NCBI RefSeq assembly: GCF_900129765.1 | Contig: NZ_FQWU01000002.1 | Coordinates: forward strand, 1 to 64,000 | DNA: 64,000 bases | Origin: Massilia sp. CF038 | GTDB lineage: Bacteria; Pseudomonadota; Gammaproteobacteria; Burkholderiales; Burkholderiaceae_D | Direction: 5' to 3' | Shown: positions 53,923 to 64,000 of the stretch, piece by piece | How positions within the stretch are numbered: the first letter of the stretch is position 1 | Layout of the letters: each line of letters begins with the position of its first letter | Made by a program: the position numbers and the translations under genes | Notes under the pieces: generated by a model | Database searches by the model: none | What the model saw: only the letters and a program-made list of their open reading frames with translations | Told to the model about the DNA's origin: nothing

Positions 53923-54126
53923 TTACAGTGGCTGAATGTTCGAAGCTTGCTTGCCTTTAGGGCCGGCGGTTACTTCGAAAGAGACGCGCTGGTTCTCTTG
54001 CAGCGATTTGAAGCCTGCCGACTGGATAGCCGAGAAGTGAGCGAACAGATCTTCGCCGCCTTCGTCAGGAGTGATGAAGCCGAAGCCCTTCGAATCATTG
54101 AACCATTTTACGATGCCAGTTGCCAT
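53923..54126 (-). CDS. Cold-shock domain protein
   Basis: A 67-residue CspA-family protein that binds single-stranded RNA and DNA. Both RNA-binding motifs are present, KGFGFI and DLFAHFSAI. The long upstream region is AT-richer than the surroundings and fits the long leader typical of this family. It could be any of several csp paralogues, so no gene symbol is given. Confidence 0.95.
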   Translation of the reverse strand: MATGIVKWFNDSKGFGFITPDEGGEDLFAHFSAIQSAGFKSLQENQRVSFEVTAGPKGKQASNIQPL

Positions 54127-54460
54127 TACAATTTCCTATTTCAGTTAGTTGGGCTTACGCCCGTTTTAGATCGTTTGAAGAAGCAAGAAAGAAATGACAG
54201 ACAGACTGCACTACTACCTCGAATCCAACGATCCCGCATTATACCCAATAAATCAAAAAAATCACGTTCTCTGCAAAATAAACCTGCGGAACACCCTAAT
54301 CATTGAATTCCTCAACTTTTACAGTGCCGTATTTGCAGCGGCAGTACGATGAATATAGGGCATGGATGCTATCGAAGTTTGCGCTAGATCAAACGATCGC
54401 TGCACCCGTGTTGCATTAACGCATAAGCAACAGATCCGTGTCGCGCTATTGAATCCGGTC
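54127..54460 (-). promoter_or_regulatory. Cold-shock gene leader and promoter region
   Basis: This 334-base stretch holds no gene. On the minus strand a TATAAT box lies at the complement of 54238-54243, which would give a leader of about 105 bases; no good -35 is visible. A small GGGC-TTAC-GCCC hairpin sits near 54149-54160. Long leaders in csp mRNAs control translation at low temperature. Confidence 0.5.
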
Positions 54461-54826
54461 TTACTGCTCCGGATACTGTTCGGCCTTCGGATTGTGCTCG
54501 GCCCATAGCAGGTACGCGTCCAGATCGGCCAGCCAGGCGCGCCAGTCCTGCGCCGCCACGGCGTCGAAGGCCATCAGCACGCGCAAGCGCTGCTCGAGCT
54601 GGCGCGCCTGCTGGCCAAACACCCTGAAGCCGAACGTGGCTGCCGAGCCCGCAATCGTGTGCAGGGTCTGGTGCAAGCCCGCCACGATGTCGGCCTGCGG
54701 TGCGACCGGGTCAAACGCCGCCTGATAGCCGCGCAGGCGCGTCAGCGTGGCCGGCACGCTGGCGGCAAACTTGTCGTTGAGCGCACTCAGCCGGGCAAAG
54801 AAGTCTTTGTCGATCAGGGTTGCCAT
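54461..54826 (-). CDS. Hpt domain phosphotransfer protein
   Basis: A 121-residue four-helix protein with the phospho-accepting histidine in LHTIAGSAATFGF. It passes phosphate between a hybrid histidine kinase and a response regulator. No kinase gene is adjacent, so its partners are elsewhere. It ends the upp operon, 12 bases after upp. Confidence 0.85.
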   Translation of the reverse strand: MATLIDKDFFARLSALNDKFAASVPATLTRLRGYQAAFDPVAPQADIVAGLHQTLHTIAGSAATFGFRVFGQQARQLEQRLRVLMAFDAVAAQDWRAWLADLDAYLLWAEHNPKAEQYPEQ

Positions 54827-54838
54827 TGCCGCCGAATC

Positions 54839-55489
54839 TTACTTGGTGCCAAAAATACGGTCGCCCGCATCCCCCAGGCCAGGCACGATGTAGGCATGGT
54901 CGTTCAGGTGCGAGTCAAGCGAGGCGACGTAGATTTTCACGCCCGGATGCGCGGCCTGGAACACGGTCACGCCTTCCGGTGCGGCCACCAGGGCCAGGAA
55001 GATGATCTGTTCGTCCGACACGCCACGCTTTTTCAGCACGTCCACTGCGTGCACGGCCGAGTTGCCGGTCGCAACCATCGGGTCGCACAGAATGAAGATA
55101 CGGTCGGCGGTGTCCGGCAGGCGCACCAGATACTCCACCGGCTTGTGGGTTTCCGGGTCGCGGAACACGCCCACGTGGCCCACGCGCGCCGATGGCACCA
55201 GTTCCAGCAAGCCGTCGCTCATGCCGATACCGGCACGCAGAATCGGCACGATGGCCAGTTTTTTGCCGGCGATGACAGGCGCATCGATGGTTTCCAGCGG
55301 GGTTTCGATCTTGCGCGTCGTCAGCGGCAGGTCGCGCGTGATTTCGTAGCCCATCAGCAGCGTGATTTCCTTGAGCAGTTCGCGGAAGGTGCGCGTGGAG
55401 GTGTCGCGCTCGCGCATGTGGCTCAGCTTGTGCTGGATCAGCGGGTGGTTCAGGATGAAAAGGTTCGGAAAACGTGGGTCTTGTTTCAT
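54839..55489 (-). CDS. upp: Uracil phosphoribosyltransferase
   Basis: Salvages uracil to UMP with PRPP. The 216-residue protein has the PRPP-binding loop [11 protein letters not shown] and the C-terminal uracil-binding segment [16 protein letters not shown]. Start at 55489 (MKQDPRF); the open frame upstream is not coding. Confidence 0.96.
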   Translation of the reverse strand: MKQDPRFPNLFILNHPLIQHKLSHMRERDTSTRTFRELLKEITLLMGYEITRDLPLTTRKIETPLETIDAPVIAGKKLAIVPILRAGIGMSDGLLELVPSARVGHVGVFRDPETHKPVEYLVRLPDTADRIFILCDPMVATGNSAVHAVDVLKKRGVSDEQIIFLALVAAPEGVTVFQAAHPGVKIYVASLDSHLNDHAYIVPGLGDAGDRIFGTK

Positions 55490-55574
55490 GATGGTTCTAT
55501 TTTCATTGTTGTGGCTTATCCCGGCATTATCCCAGCCGCAGCCGGGTTTGTCCGCATTTTGGCAAATATAGTCA

Positions 55575-57254
55575 CTATATTGGCAGCGCCCGCGCCAGAA
55601 TCGCCGCGCAATCGACACCGGCCGGCAGCCGCCCGTAGGCGCCGCCCACGTCCTGCGCGATGCGCGACGCAATAAAGGCGTCGGCCACAAAGCCTGGCGC
55701 ATGGGCCAGCAGCAGCGCGCCCTGCACTGCCACCACGATCCGTTCGGCCAGCCGGCGCGCGCCGTATTCGTCGCTTTGTGGCTGCGCCAGATCGGCCAGC
55801 AGGCGGTCGGTGTAGTCGTTCAGGGCGCTGTTGCCCCGCCCCGCCAGCGCCAGTTCGGCTGCCAGCGCGTCGCGCGCGGCCGGCGTCTTGCCGAACGCGC
55901 GCAGCAAGTCCAGGCACATCACATTGCCTGAGCCTTCCCAGATCGAGTTGACCGGAAACTCGCGGTACAGGCGCGCCAGCGGTCCGTCTTCCACATAGCC
56001 GTTGCCGCCCATGACTTCCATCGCCTCCGCGCCAAATCCCGGGCCGCGCTTGCACAGCCAGTATTTGCCGGCCGGCGTCAGCACCCGGCCCAGCAAGGCT
56101 TGCGCCGGATCGCCGGTCTGGTCGAAGCAGCGCGCCAGGCGCAGCGCGAACGCGGTGGCTGCTTCCGATTCCAGCGCCAGATCGGCCAGCACGTTTTGCA
56201 TCAGGGGCTGCTGCGCCAGCGGGCGCCCGAAGGCGGCGCGGCCGCGCGCGTGGTGCAAGGCATGCGTGAGCGCAGCGCGCATGATGCCAGCCGTGCCCAC
56301 CACACAATCGAGGCGCGTGTAGCCGCCCATTTCCAGGATGGTCGGAATGCCGCGTCCGGGTTGGCCAATCAGCCAGCCCACCGCATCGCAAAATTCCACT
56401 TCCGACGAGGCATTCGAGCGGTTGCCCAGTTTGTCCTTCAGGCGTTGCACGCGAATCGCATTGCGGCTGCCGTCAGGCAGAAAGCGCGGCACAAAAAAGC
56501 AGGACAGGCCGGCGCTGCCTTCGTCGTCGGTCTGCGCCAGCACCAGGTGCGCGTCCGACTGCGGCGCCGAGAAAAACCACTTGTGGCCCACCAGCGCCCA
56601 GGCGCCCTCGCCTTCCTCGCCAAACCGCGCCCGCGCCTGCAGTGGATCGATCAAACTGGCACGCGTGGTGTTGGCCCGCACGTCGGTGCCGCCCTGCTTT
56701 TCCGTCATGCCCATGCCGATCAGGGCGCCGTGCTTTTGCTCGATCGGCAGCGAACGCGGATCGTACTGGCGCGACAGGATCTTGGGCAGCCACTTGGCTG
56801 CGATTGGCCCGGCCTGGCGCAGCGCCGGCACCGATGCATACGTCATCGTGACCGGGCACTGGGCGCCGTTTTCAAGTTGGCCAAACAGCAGATACTGGGC
56901 CGCGCGCGCCACCTGCGCCCCTGGCACACCCGAGTCCCAGGGCGAAGCATGGGCGCCGGCACCGATCATCAGTCCCATCAGCGCGTGCCACGAGGGGTGA
57001 AATTCCACTTCGTCCACGCGTCTGCCGCTGCGGTCGAAATTATGCAGCCTGGGTGAATTGACATTGGCCTGGCGCGCCAGATCGAGCGTGTCGGCCTGGC
57101 CAAGACGCGCGCCCAGCGCCGTCAGGTCCGCTGCCGCGTCGCCCCCGCCTTCGCGCTCCAGTGCCTCGCGCAGGGCCGGATCGCAGGTGAACAAATTGAT
57201 GTTTTCAAAGGCCGGCGCCTGATTGAAGACGGCGTGGGTATCGAAATGATTCAT
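55575..57254 (-). CDS. AidB-like acyl-CoA dehydrogenase
   Basis: A 559-residue flavoprotein of the acyl-CoA dehydrogenase superfamily. It has the FAD-contact [15 protein letters not shown]-like segment ([10 protein letters not shown]), the catalytic-region EMMGGNGY equivalent ([12 protein letters not shown]), and the extended C-terminus of the AidB group. E. coli AidB is part of the Ada response to alkylation damage. Without ada or alkB nearby the role stays open. Confidence 0.88.
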   Translation of the reverse strand: MNHFDTHAVFNQAPAFENINLFTCDPALREALEREGGGDAAADLTALGARLGQADTLDLARQANVNSPRLHNFDRSGRRVDEVEFHPSWHALMGLMIGAGAHASPWDSGVPGAQVARAAQYLLFGQLENGAQCPVTMTYASVPALRQAGPIAAKWLPKILSRQYDPRSLPIEQKHGALIGMGMTEKQGGTDVRANTTRASLIDPLQARARFGEEGEGAWALVGHKWFFSAPQSDAHLVLAQTDDEGSAGLSCFFVPRFLPDGSRNAIRVQRLKDKLGNRSNASSEVEFCDAVGWLIGQPGRGIPTILEMGGYTRLDCVVGTAGIMRAALTHALHHARGRAAFGRPLAQQPLMQNVLADLALESEAATAFALRLARCFDQTGDPAQALLGRVLTPAGKYWLCKRGPGFGAEAMEVMGGNGYVEDGPLARLYREFPVNSIWEGSGNVMCLDLLRAFGKTPAARDALAAELALAGRGNSALNDYTDRLLADLAQPQSDEYGARRLAERIVVAVQGALLLAHAPGFVADAFIASRIAQDVGGAYGRLPAGVDCAAILARALPI

Positions 57255-57295
57255 GCTGGCGCTCTTTCCGGTGAATTTGTCATATGTGCGTCTAC

Positions 57296-57317
57296 TTGCG
57301 CTGGGAGGCTAGCGCAA
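57296..57317. promoter_or_regulatory. Inverted repeat upstream of the AidB-like gene
   Basis: TTGCGCT and AGCGCAA with an 8-base spacer, 42 bases before the start codon. A candidate operator or hairpin; nothing else in the 244-base gap is clear. Confidence 0.3.
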
Positions 57318-57498
57318 AGTACCGGGTCAGGCAAGCACCGCCTTAGCGCGTTTCGGGCTTCCATTTCATGATCTGCCACAAACATTGTGGGCGGAATGCC
57401 ATAGCAAAGACAAATTCGTGCGTTTTAGCATCTTTCAGTGATACATTAGTTCATAGATTTGCAAGCGGCCACCCCTCCACCCGAGCGCGATTGTTTCC

Positions 57499-59247
57499 AT
57501 GCCCACCAGCCCTCCTGAAGTGAGCGCCGACGCCAGCCACCGGATCGACCATCTGCTGGAAGCGGCGGGCGACATCGTGTTCCGCCTCGACGCCAGTGGC
57601 AAGGTGCTGTTTGCCAGCAGCCGCGCGCAGCGCCTGTTCGGCAGCGTCGATCAGGCGCCGCTGCCCATGCTGGCCGCCCTGGCCGCCGATGTCGACCAGG
57701 CAGTGCTGCGCAACGCGATTGCCGATGCCGGCAATGTACCGACCCAGCCCATGGCCGACGAAGGCGCGCTGCTCTCCCCGGAGCCGGTCCGCGTGGCCGT
57801 GCGCATGCATGCGGGCGACCAGGAAACCTGGTTCGAATTGCGCATTTCCGCCCTGTCCCATGCCGATACGCCGCAGTTGCTGGTGGTCGGGCGCGACATG
57901 TCGTCCCAGCACGCCACTGAAGCGCGGCTGCGCCACATGGCCACCCACGACGCCCTGACCGGCCTGCCCAACCGCCTGCTGCTGTCGGATCGCATGCGCA
58001 TGGTCATCGCCCAGGCCCGCCGCTCGGGCCAGGGTTTCGCCATTGTCACCATCGGCCTCGATGGCTTTAAAAAGGTCAACGACGGTCTGGGCCACCCGGT
58101 CGGCGACGCCGTGCTGCGCATGGCTGCGGCGCGCCTGCGCAAAATGCTGCGCGACAGTGACACCCTGGCGCGCGTGGGCGGCGATGAATTTGTCGCCGTG
58201 CTGCCAGGTACCCACAGCGCGGCCCAGATCAAGCTGGTCACGGGGCGCCTTCTGGCCACCACCCAGTCGCCCTTTGAAATTGACGGCCACACCATTTATG
58301 TGGGCGCCTCGATTGGCGTGTCCACCTTTCCCGAGCATGCCGAAGACGAGGTACGCCTGGTGGCGCTGGCCGACGCCGCCATGTCGCTGGCCAAAGAAAC
58401 CGGCAAGGGCCGCGCCCTGACCTACAGTTCGCGCTTCAACGCCGCGCCCGAACATGACATTTCGCTCGAAGCGGCCATGTTCCAGGCCATTCGCGAAGGC
58501 GAATTCCTGCTCCACTATCAGCCCATCGTCGCTGCGGCGACCCGCCAGATTCAGGGTTTCGAGGCGCTGATGCGCTGGAAGCATCCGACCCTGGGCATGG
58601 TCCCGCCGGCGCGCTTCATTCCGATTGCCGAGACCAATGGCTTGATCAATATGCTGGGCGCGTGGGCGCTCAAGTCAGCCTGCATGCAGATTCGCCAGTT
58701 CGCCCAGGCTGCCGGCCGGCCCCTGTACATGTCGGTCAACATCAGCCCGCGCCAGTTCCGCAGCGATAAATTTTTGCAGGTACTGGACGACGCGATCGGC
58801 TACGCCGGCCTTGATGGCAGCGAACTGGTTCTGGAAATTACCGAAGGCACCCTGATGATCGATCCGGTGCACGCCGAGACCATCCTGACGCGCATGGCCG
58901 AACGGCGCGCGCGCATTGCGATTGACGATTTCGGTACCGGTTACTCGTCGCTGGCCTATCTGAAGCGCTTCCCCATCTCGGTTCTGAAAATCGACCGCGC
59001 CTTCATCAAGGATTTGCCCGCCTCCGAAAAAGATGGCGCCATCTGCAACGCGGTACTGGATCTGGCGCGCCACCTGAACCTGTCGGTGGTGGCCGAAGGC
59101 GTCGAGACCGAGGACCAGTTCCATTTCGTGGAACAGCGCGGCTGCCGCTACGTGCAGGGTTACCTGACCGGCAAACCAATGCCACCTCAGGTTGCACTGG
59201 CGGCTCTGACCGATACCTACCAGCAGCTGCGTGAAGGGGTGGCATGA
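57499..59247 (+). CDS. PAS-GGDEF-EAL c-di-GMP protein
   Basis: A 582-residue cytoplasmic protein with a PAS-like domain (about residues 15-130), a GGDEF domain and an EAL domain. The cyclase site is intact (RVGGDEF) and is preceded by an RxxD feedback site (RDSD). The EAL site has FEALMRW and DDFGTGYSSL with the conserved lysine (VLKIDRAF). Both halves look active. Its stop overlaps the HDOD gene start (ATGA), so the two products are made together. Confidence 0.92.
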   Translation: MPTSPPEVSADASHRIDHLLEAAGDIVFRLDASGKVLFASSRAQRLFGSVDQAPLPMLAALAADVDQAVLRNAIADAGNVPTQPMADEGALLSPEPVRVAVRMHAGDQETWFELRISALSHADTPQLLVVGRDMSSQHATEARLRHMATHDALTGLPNRLLLSDRMRMVIAQARRSGQGFAIVTIGLDGFKKVNDGLGHPVGDAVLRMAAARLRKMLRDSDTLARVGGDEFVAVLPGTHSAAQIKLVTGRLLATTQSPFEIDGHTIYVGASIGVSTFPEHAEDEVRLVALADAAMSLAKETGKGRALTYSSRFNAAPEHDISLEAAMFQAIREGEFLLHYQPIVAAATRQIQGFEALMRWKHPTLGMVPPARFIPIAETNGLINMLGAWALKSACMQIRQFAQAAGRPLYMSVNISPRQFRSDKFLQVLDDAIGYAGLDGSELVLEITEGTLMIDPVHAETILTRMAERRARIAIDDFGTGYSSLAYLKRFPISVLKIDRAFIKDLPASEKDGAICNAVLDLARHLNLSVVAEGVETEDQFHFVEQRGCRYVQGYLTGKPMPPQVALAALTDTYQQLREGVA

Positions 59248-60737
59248 ATCTGAGCGCAGCCATGGCCCCCGCCACCGACGGCGCCGCCACCCTGGCACTG
59301 CTGTGGGAACAGGTGCGCAAGCAAGGCGACATGCCCGGCTTCACCAAGGCCATCAACAGCATTCTGGGCGCCGTGCGCGGCGAAGAGGAAAAGGAATTCA
59401 GCATGACCGAGGCCGTGCTGTCGGACCCGGTCCTGACCCAGAAGGTACTGCGTCTTGCCAACAGCGGCATGTACTGTGCGTTCGGTCAGCGCATCAGCAC
59501 CGTATCGAAGGCGGTACTGGTACTGGGGGCCGACGCCATCGGCCACCTGGCATTGGGCTTGAAGCTGATTGAGGAATTGTCGGCTGACGACCCGTCCAGC
59601 GCCCACGTCGAGATGGAAAAATCGGTACTGGCCGGTATCGTGGCGCGCCAGGTGGCCGTCAGCGCCGCGCCAGGCGACGCCGAAGAAGCCGTGGTCTGCT
59701 CCATGCTCCATTCGCTCGGGCGCATGATGGTCACGTATTACCTGCCCCAGCAATGGCGTGCGCTGCAGGACAGTGGGGGCGCCGGTTTTGAAGATGCTGC
59801 CGCCAGCGCCGTACTGGGCCTGTCGATGGAAGACATCGGCCGCGCCGCAGCCGAAAAATGGGGCTTGCCGCATCGCCTGATCCAGAGCATGCGGCGCATG
59901 GAGCCAGCCGCGCGCAGCGCCAGTTTCAGTCACGACGACTGGCTCGCGGCGCTCTCGACCATGGCCTCGCAATGCGCCGAATCACTGTGGCATGACGATG
60001 AAGCTGGCGACGTCACGGTACGTGCGCTGGCCAGCAGTTTTTCCGAAATGCTGGGCGTGACGCCCGACTCCATCATGAGCGCCGTGGCGCGTGCGCGCGA
60101 AGTGGCCGCCGCCGGTTTGTCGCTGGCGCCGCTGGCGCGTCCGGCCGAGCGGCGTGCGCGCGTGCTGGCCTCGAGCCGGATGCGCGCCGAGGGCAACAAA
60201 GTGCTGGTACTGGGCGTGACCGATATGCGCGACGCCGTGCGCAGCGCCAGCCCTGGCCAGATGATGTCCATGGCGCTGGAAACGGCCTACCAGGGTCTGT
60301 CGCTGACACGCGCCGTGGCCTTCATGCGCATCCGGCGCGAAAAGCAGTACGTGGCGCGGCTGGGGTTTGGCAGCGGCGTCAAGGCGCTCCTGCCCGCCCT
60401 TAAATTTGACGATGCCTATACGCCCAACGTGTTCCATGCGGCCCTGGCGAGCGACCGCGTGATTTTTATCGAGCATCCGCGCGAGCCTGATTTTGCCGCC
60501 AAAATGCCGGCCTGGTGGAAGCAATCGCTGGAAGGGGCGCGCAGCTTTGTCATCCTGCCGCTCAGCAGCCACGGCCAGCCGGCCGGCTTCATTTATGGCG
60601 ACTGGGACGGCAATGTCCCGCCGGTGCAGCTGACACCAGCCGAATTTGGCCTGCTCAATGACATGCGCGCGCTGGTGGTCAAGGCCATCGAACGGCGCCA
60701 GCTGATCGAAAGCGCCGCCGCGCCGAAGCCGGATTAG
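59244..60737 (+). CDS. HDOD domain protein with C-terminal GAF-like region
   Basis: A 497-residue protein. Residues about 30-235 form an HDOD domain (a HD-related, non-catalytic signalling module). The C-terminal part (about 310-485) resembles a GAF domain (FVILPLSSHGQPAGFIYGD). HDOD proteins often act as output or adaptor parts in c-di-GMP or two-component networks. Four-base ATGA overlap with the GGDEF-EAL gene gives translational coupling. Confidence 0.85.
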   Translation: MNLSAAMAPATDGAATLALLWEQVRKQGDMPGFTKAINSILGAVRGEEEKEFSMTEAVLSDPVLTQKVLRLANSGMYCAFGQRISTVSKAVLVLGADAIGHLALGLKLIEELSADDPSSAHVEMEKSVLAGIVARQVAVSAAPGDAEEAVVCSMLHSLGRMMVTYYLPQQWRALQDSGGAGFEDAAASAVLGLSMEDIGRAAAEKWGLPHRLIQSMRRMEPAARSASFSHDDWLAALSTMASQCAESLWHDDEAGDVTVRALASSFSEMLGVTPDSIMSAVARAREVAAAGLSLAPLARPAERRARVLASSRMRAEGNKVLVLGVTDMRDAVRSASPGQMMSMALETAYQGLSLTRAVAFMRIRREKQYVARLGFGSGVKALLPALKFDDAYTPNVFHAALASDRVIFIEHPREPDFAAKMPAWWKQSLEGARSFVILPLSSHGQPAGFIYGDWDGNVPPVQLTPAEFGLLNDMRALVVKAIERRQLIESAAAPKPD

Positions 60738-60749
60738 ACCGGCAAGGCC

Positions 60750-61919
60750 TCAGGCGGCGGAACGCTCATGGCGCGCATGCATGGCGTACTGCGCCACGCC
60801 CGCACCGGCCAGTGCCATCAGAGCCGCACCGTAATACATCTGCTGCGGGCCGAACCGCTCCCATACCCAGGTCATGCCAAGGCCGCCCAGGGTGCCGCCG
60901 ACACCATACGACAGACTGATATACAGGGCCTGCCCGCGCGCGGCCAGCGCGCCCGTGAACCAGCGCTGCATCGTCATCACGGCGGCAGAATGGTGCGCGG
61001 CAAAGGTCGCTGCATGCATCAGCTGCGCCACCACCAGGACCAGGAATACCTGCGGCAGCGCGCCCGTGACCACAAAGCGCAGCACGGCAATGGCGAACGC
61101 CCACAGCATCACCCGGCGTGCGCTGAAGCGGCCAAACACCCGCCCCTGAAAATAGAAGAACACCACTTCGGCCACCACGCCCAGCGCCCACATGGCGCCG
61201 ATGACAGGTTTGCCGTAGCCGGCCCGCGCCAGATACAGAGAGTAAAACGCGTACAGCGCCATGTGCGCGCCCACCATCAATGCCGTGGACAGGAAAAACG
61301 CCGCCACTTCCGGCTTGCGCAGCACGCACCACAGAGGTGGCGCCGCCTGCGCATGGTGCTCGTGCGGCAGCTCGCGAATGCGCAGGCTTGCGCCCAGCAC
61401 CAGCAACAGCAGCGCGCCGCAGTACCACAGCAGCGATTCGGTGCCGAACCAGTCGAGCACATAGCCGCCCGCAACCACGGCAACGATGAAGCCGATCGAA
61501 CCCCACAGTCGGATGCGGCCATATTTACCCAGGTCGCCGCGCATGTCCGACAGCATCAGCGCTTCCGACAGCGGCGCCTGAGCGCTGGTAAACAGATTGA
61601 CGATCACCATCGCCGCAAAGAACTGGATAAACGTCTGCGAGAAGAACATCGCGCCAAAACACAGCAGCGCCGCACCGGCGGTGAGGCGCAGCACGCGCGC
61701 GCGTGCACTGGTATGGTCGGCCACCCAGCCCCACACATTGGGGCCGAAAATGCGCATGACCTGAATCAGCGACAGCAGCACGCCGATTTCTGCCACGCGC
61801 ATGCCGCGCGCGGCAAAGAACAGGGCCGCGTAGGTGGCAAAGGTGCCTGCGTAGGCGTAATGCCCGAACAGGAAGAAGGAAAAATTAAAGGCTTGCGGGC
61901 GGTGCGCTTGCGGGGCCAT
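60750..61919 (-). CDS. MFS transporter, 3-phenylpropionate/HcaT-like
   Basis: A 389-residue, 12-helix major facilitator with the LacY/HcaT-like layout (NFSFFLFGHYAYAGTFATYAALFF at the N-terminus). Substrate cannot be read. Start at 61919 (MAPQAHR). It lies 16 bases after aroC on the same strand, so an operon with chorismate synthase is likely, though no functional link is obvious. Confidence 0.85.
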   Translation of the reverse strand: MAPQAHRPQAFNFSFFLFGHYAYAGTFATYAALFFAARGMRVAEIGVLLSLIQVMRIFGPNVWGWVADHTSARARVLRLTAGAALLCFGAMFFSQTFIQFFAAMVIVNLFTSAQAPLSEALMLSDMRGDLGKYGRIRLWGSIGFIVAVVAGGYVLDWFGTESLLWYCGALLLLVLGASLRIRELPHEHHAQAAPPLWCVLRKPEVAAFFLSTALMVGAHMALYAFYSLYLARAGYGKPVIGAMWALGVVAEVVFFYFQGRVFGRFSARRVMLWAFAIAVLRFVVTGALPQVFLVLVVAQLMHAATFAAHHSAAVMTMQRWFTGALAARGQALYISLSYGVGGTLGGLGMTWVWERFGPQQMYYGAALMALAGAGVAQYAMHARHERSAA

Positions 61920-61935
61920 GGTTGCGCCGTCCGCC

Positions 61936-63030
61936 TCAGGCGATCTTCGGCGTCTCCACCCGCACATCGCCACACTGGGCGCGGTGCATCAGTGCATGGT
62001 CAATCAGCACCAGGGCCAGCATCGCTTCGGCAATCGGCGTGGCGCGAATGCCCACGCAGGGGTCGTGCCGGCCAAAGGTTTCGACCAGCACTTCCTTGCC
62101 CGCTTTGTCGATCGAGCGGCGCGGGGTGCGAATGGACGACGTGGGCTTGATCGCAATCGACACCGTGATGTCCTGCCCGGTCGAGATCCCGCCCAGCACA
62201 CCACCGGCGTTATTGCCGATAAAGCCGGCCGGCGTCAGTTCGTCGCCATGCTCGGAGCCGCGCTGCGCCACCGACTTGAAGCCGGCGCCAATTTCCACGC
62301 CCTTGACGGCATTGATGCCCATCATGGCGTAGGCGATGTCGGCATCGAGCTTGTCGTAGATGGGCTGCCCCAGACCGACCGGCACATTGTGCGCCACCAC
62401 GTCGATGCGCGCGCCGATCGAGTCGCCGTCGCGGCGCAGCGCGTCCATGGCCTCTTCCATCTGGGTGATCAGGGCCGCATCGGCGCTGGCGGCAAAGAAC
62501 GGGTTGTCGTGCACATGGTCGAACGACTGGAACGGCACCACAATGTCGCCCAACTGGCTCATGCAGCCCTTGAACACGGTGCCATACTGGGCCAGCAGCC
62601 ATTTTTTGGCGACAGCCGCCGCGCCCACCACTGGCGCCGTCAGGCGCGCCGAGGAGCGCCCGCCGCCGCGCGGATCGCGCACGCCGTATTTATGCCAGTA
62701 AGTATAGTCGGCGTGCCCGGGCCGGAAACTCTCGACGATATTGCCGTAATCCTTGCTGCGCTGATCCTGGTTGCGGATCAGGAGCATGATGGGGGTGCCG
62801 GTGGTCTTGCCTTCGTAGGTGCCCGACAGGATTTCAACCAGATCGGCTTCCTGGCGCTGCGTCACATGCCGCGAGGTACCTGGTTTGCGCCGGTCCAGAT
62901 CGGGCTGGATGTCCGCTTCTGTCAGGGGCAGGCCGGGCGGGCAGCCGTCAATGATGCAGCCAATGGCCGGACCGTGCGACTCGCCAAAGGTGGTAACGCA
63001 GAACAGCTTGCCAAATGAATTGCCGGACAT
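61936..63030 (-). CDS. aroC: Chorismate synthase
   Basis: FMN-dependent enzyme that makes chorismate from 5-enolpyruvylshikimate-3-phosphate, the last step of the shikimate pathway. The 364-residue protein has the signatures [23 protein letters not shown], and [11 protein letters not shown]. Start at 63030 (MSGNSFG); the open frame 99 codons upstream is not coding. Confidence 0.96.
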   Translation of the reverse strand: MSGNSFGKLFCVTTFGESHGPAIGCIIDGCPPGLPLTEADIQPDLDRRKPGTSRHVTQRQEADLVEILSGTYEGKTTGTPIMLLIRNQDQRSKDYGNIVESFRPGHADYTYWHKYGVRDPRGGGRSSARLTAPVVGAAAVAKKWLLAQYGTVFKGCMSQLGDIVVPFQSFDHVHDNPFFAASADAALITQMEEAMDALRRDGDSIGARIDVVAHNVPVGLGQPIYDKLDADIAYAMMGINAVKGVEIGAGFKSVAQRGSEHGDELTPAGFIGNNAGGVLGGISTGQDITVSIAIKPTSSIRTPRRSIDKAGKEVLVETFGRHDPCVGIRATPIAEAMLALVLIDHALMHRAQCGDVRVETPKIA

Positions 63031-63242
63031 GGTCGAAAGAAGAGTGGCGGAAAGGTTAATTCTACCAGCCCCCGCCCGTTTGCTGGCAAAGGCCCCTCGC
63101 GACATGCACGAGAGACAAGTACAATGTCCATGTGTCACTATTTTGCATCGGTTTTTCCGGAATTTGTTTTTCTTAACGTTAATTCGCGCAAGTGCCTGAT
63201 TTCGTGGCATGCTATTGAAAACGCATCCTGGAGAAGTACTAC

Positions 63243-64000
63243 ATGCCCCCATCGAGCACGTCCCCTGACAACACCAGGGACGATCACGACGACCTGGTAT
63301 TTTTGGACGAGCACCCGGCGCCGGCAACGGCGGGCGGCGCTTCCCATGTCTGGCGCGTGATGATCATCGACGACGATGAAGACGTGCATTCGACCACCAC
63401 CTTCGCCCTCGGCAACCTGGACATGCAGCACCGTCCACTTGAATTCGTGCACGCCTATTCCGCCGGCCAGGCGCGTGAACTGCTGCGTACCGAAGCCGAC
63501 ATCGCCGTCATTTTGCTTGACGTGGTGATGGAGCAGGATGACGCCGGCCTGCACCTGGTGCGCTACATCCGCGAGACCCTGAAACTGGCCGACGTGCGCA
63601 TTATTTTGCGCACCGGCCAGCCCGGCTACGCGCCCGAAATCGACGCCATTCGCGATTTCGATATCAACGATTACAAGACCAAGTCCGAGCTCACCCGCAT
63701 CAAGCTGTTTACCACCGTCACGGCAGCCATCCGCTCGTACGAGCAGATTCGCGCCATCAGCGCCAACCGGCGCGGCCTGGACCAGGTGGTGCAAGCCAGT
63801 ACCGAGCTGATGGCCCTGCACGGCGTGCACAATTTTGCCGCTGGCGTGCTGGCGCAGGTGGCCGACATTCTGGCCATGCCGGCCAACGGCGTGCTATGCG
63901 TGCAGGAGTGCGCCGACCCGACCCACCCGGACCAGCTGCAGATTGTGGCCACTGCCGGCGCCAGCCGCCGGCTGGGCACGGGGCTGCTGGGCCAGCGCGA
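63243..64000 (+). CDS. Response regulator with DUF3369 domain, 3' end cut by the window
   Basis: The first 252 codons of a signalling protein that runs past the window edge. After a 38-residue disordered, acidic lead comes a receiver domain with the acidic pair IIDDDED, the phospho-accepting aspartate in ILLDVVME, and a late lysine (DYKTKSE). The DUF3369 domain follows ([17 protein letters not shown]). In known members a HD-GYP c-di-GMP phosphodiesterase domain comes next; that part would lie beyond 64000. A good GGAGAAG ribosome-binding site precedes ATG 63243. Confidence 0.85.
   Translation, partial: MPPSSTSPDNTRDDHDDLVFLDEHPAPATAGGASHVWRVMIIDDDEDVHSTTTFALGNLDMQHRPLEFVHAYSAGQARELLRTEADIAVILLDVVMEQDDAGLHLVRYIRETLKLADVRIILRTGQPGYAPEIDAIRDFDINDYKTKSELTRIKLFTTVTAAIRSYEQIRAISANRRGLDQVVQASTELMALHGVHNFAAGVLAQVADILAMPANGVLCVQECADPTHPDQLQIVATAGASRRLGTGLLGQR

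Overview
The window is GC-rich, densely packed chromosome from a betaproteobacterium, most likely an Oxalobacteraceae member of the Massilia / Duganella / Janthinobacterium group. I infer this from the tRNA-Leu - tig - clpP - clpX - lon order, the split hpnCDE squalene genes, the thrC-moeA-moaD cluster, the dnaQ-rnhA-methyltransferase-gloB cluster, and the many c-di-GMP proteins. No rRNA, prophage, insertion sequence or CRISPR array is visible. The main mobile-looking DNA is a family of GGGGTCAGACC palindromes.

Layout. 0.1-6.4 kb: protein quality-control block on the minus strand (tRNA-Leu, trigger factor, ClpP, ClpX, Lon) with clear terminators. 6.6-12.6 kb: a MATE exporter, a palindrome cluster, and an RND pump with its membrane-fusion lipoprotein behind a strong promoter/operator. 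12.6-15.7 kb: hpnC-hpnD-hpnE, making squalene from farnesyl diphosphate. 15.8-20.5 kb: a small secreted peptide, a DUF1700 protein and a DUF2807 beta-helix protein, a flavoprotein, then a membrane protein, a damaged XRE regulator and a periplasmic hydrolase in one overlapping unit. 20.5-28.1 kb: moaD-moeA-thrC and the threonine/serine degradation genes sdaA, tdh, kbl, with a divergent XRE-cupin regulator. 28-36.6 kb: a solute-binding protein, a CREST-type membrane protein, prolyl oligopeptidase, a cupredoxin paired with a GGDEF-EAL sensor, and a SEL1-repeat protein.

36.8-42.8 kb: an exonuclease and Hsp70-like pair, a LacI regulator, an orphan cytochrome c oxidase subunit I with a DUF2244 protein, and a 2-hydroxychromene-2-carboxylate isomerase-like protein. 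42.9-48.3 kb is the most accessory-looking stretch: a leaderless M15 peptidase, a lone C-terminal domain of the T6SS protein TagH, a methyltransferase, a TetR-SDR-SDR unit with matching palindromic operators, two small secreted cysteine-rich proteins, and tRNA-Val. 48.4-57.3 kb: dnaQ, rnhA, methyltransferase, gloB, malate synthase with a divergent LysR, cold-shock protein, Hpt protein, upp and an AidB-like acyl-CoA dehydrogenase. 57.5-64 kb: a GGDEF-EAL protein coupled to an HDOD protein, an MFS transporter, aroC, and the start of a DUF3369 response regulator cut by the window edge.

How they work together: Kbl, Tdh and SdaA let the cell use threonine and serine as carbon sources, and malate synthase serves growth on C2 compounds. 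Two GGDEF-EAL proteins, an HDOD protein, an Hpt protein and a DUF3369 regulator make a strong signalling component. I saw no single large undescribed system. The best leads are the XRE regulator that lost its DNA-reading helix while its operators remain, the stand-alone TagH domain beside a leaderless peptidase, the pair of cysteine-rich secreted peptides, and the cupredoxin / GGDEF-EAL pair.
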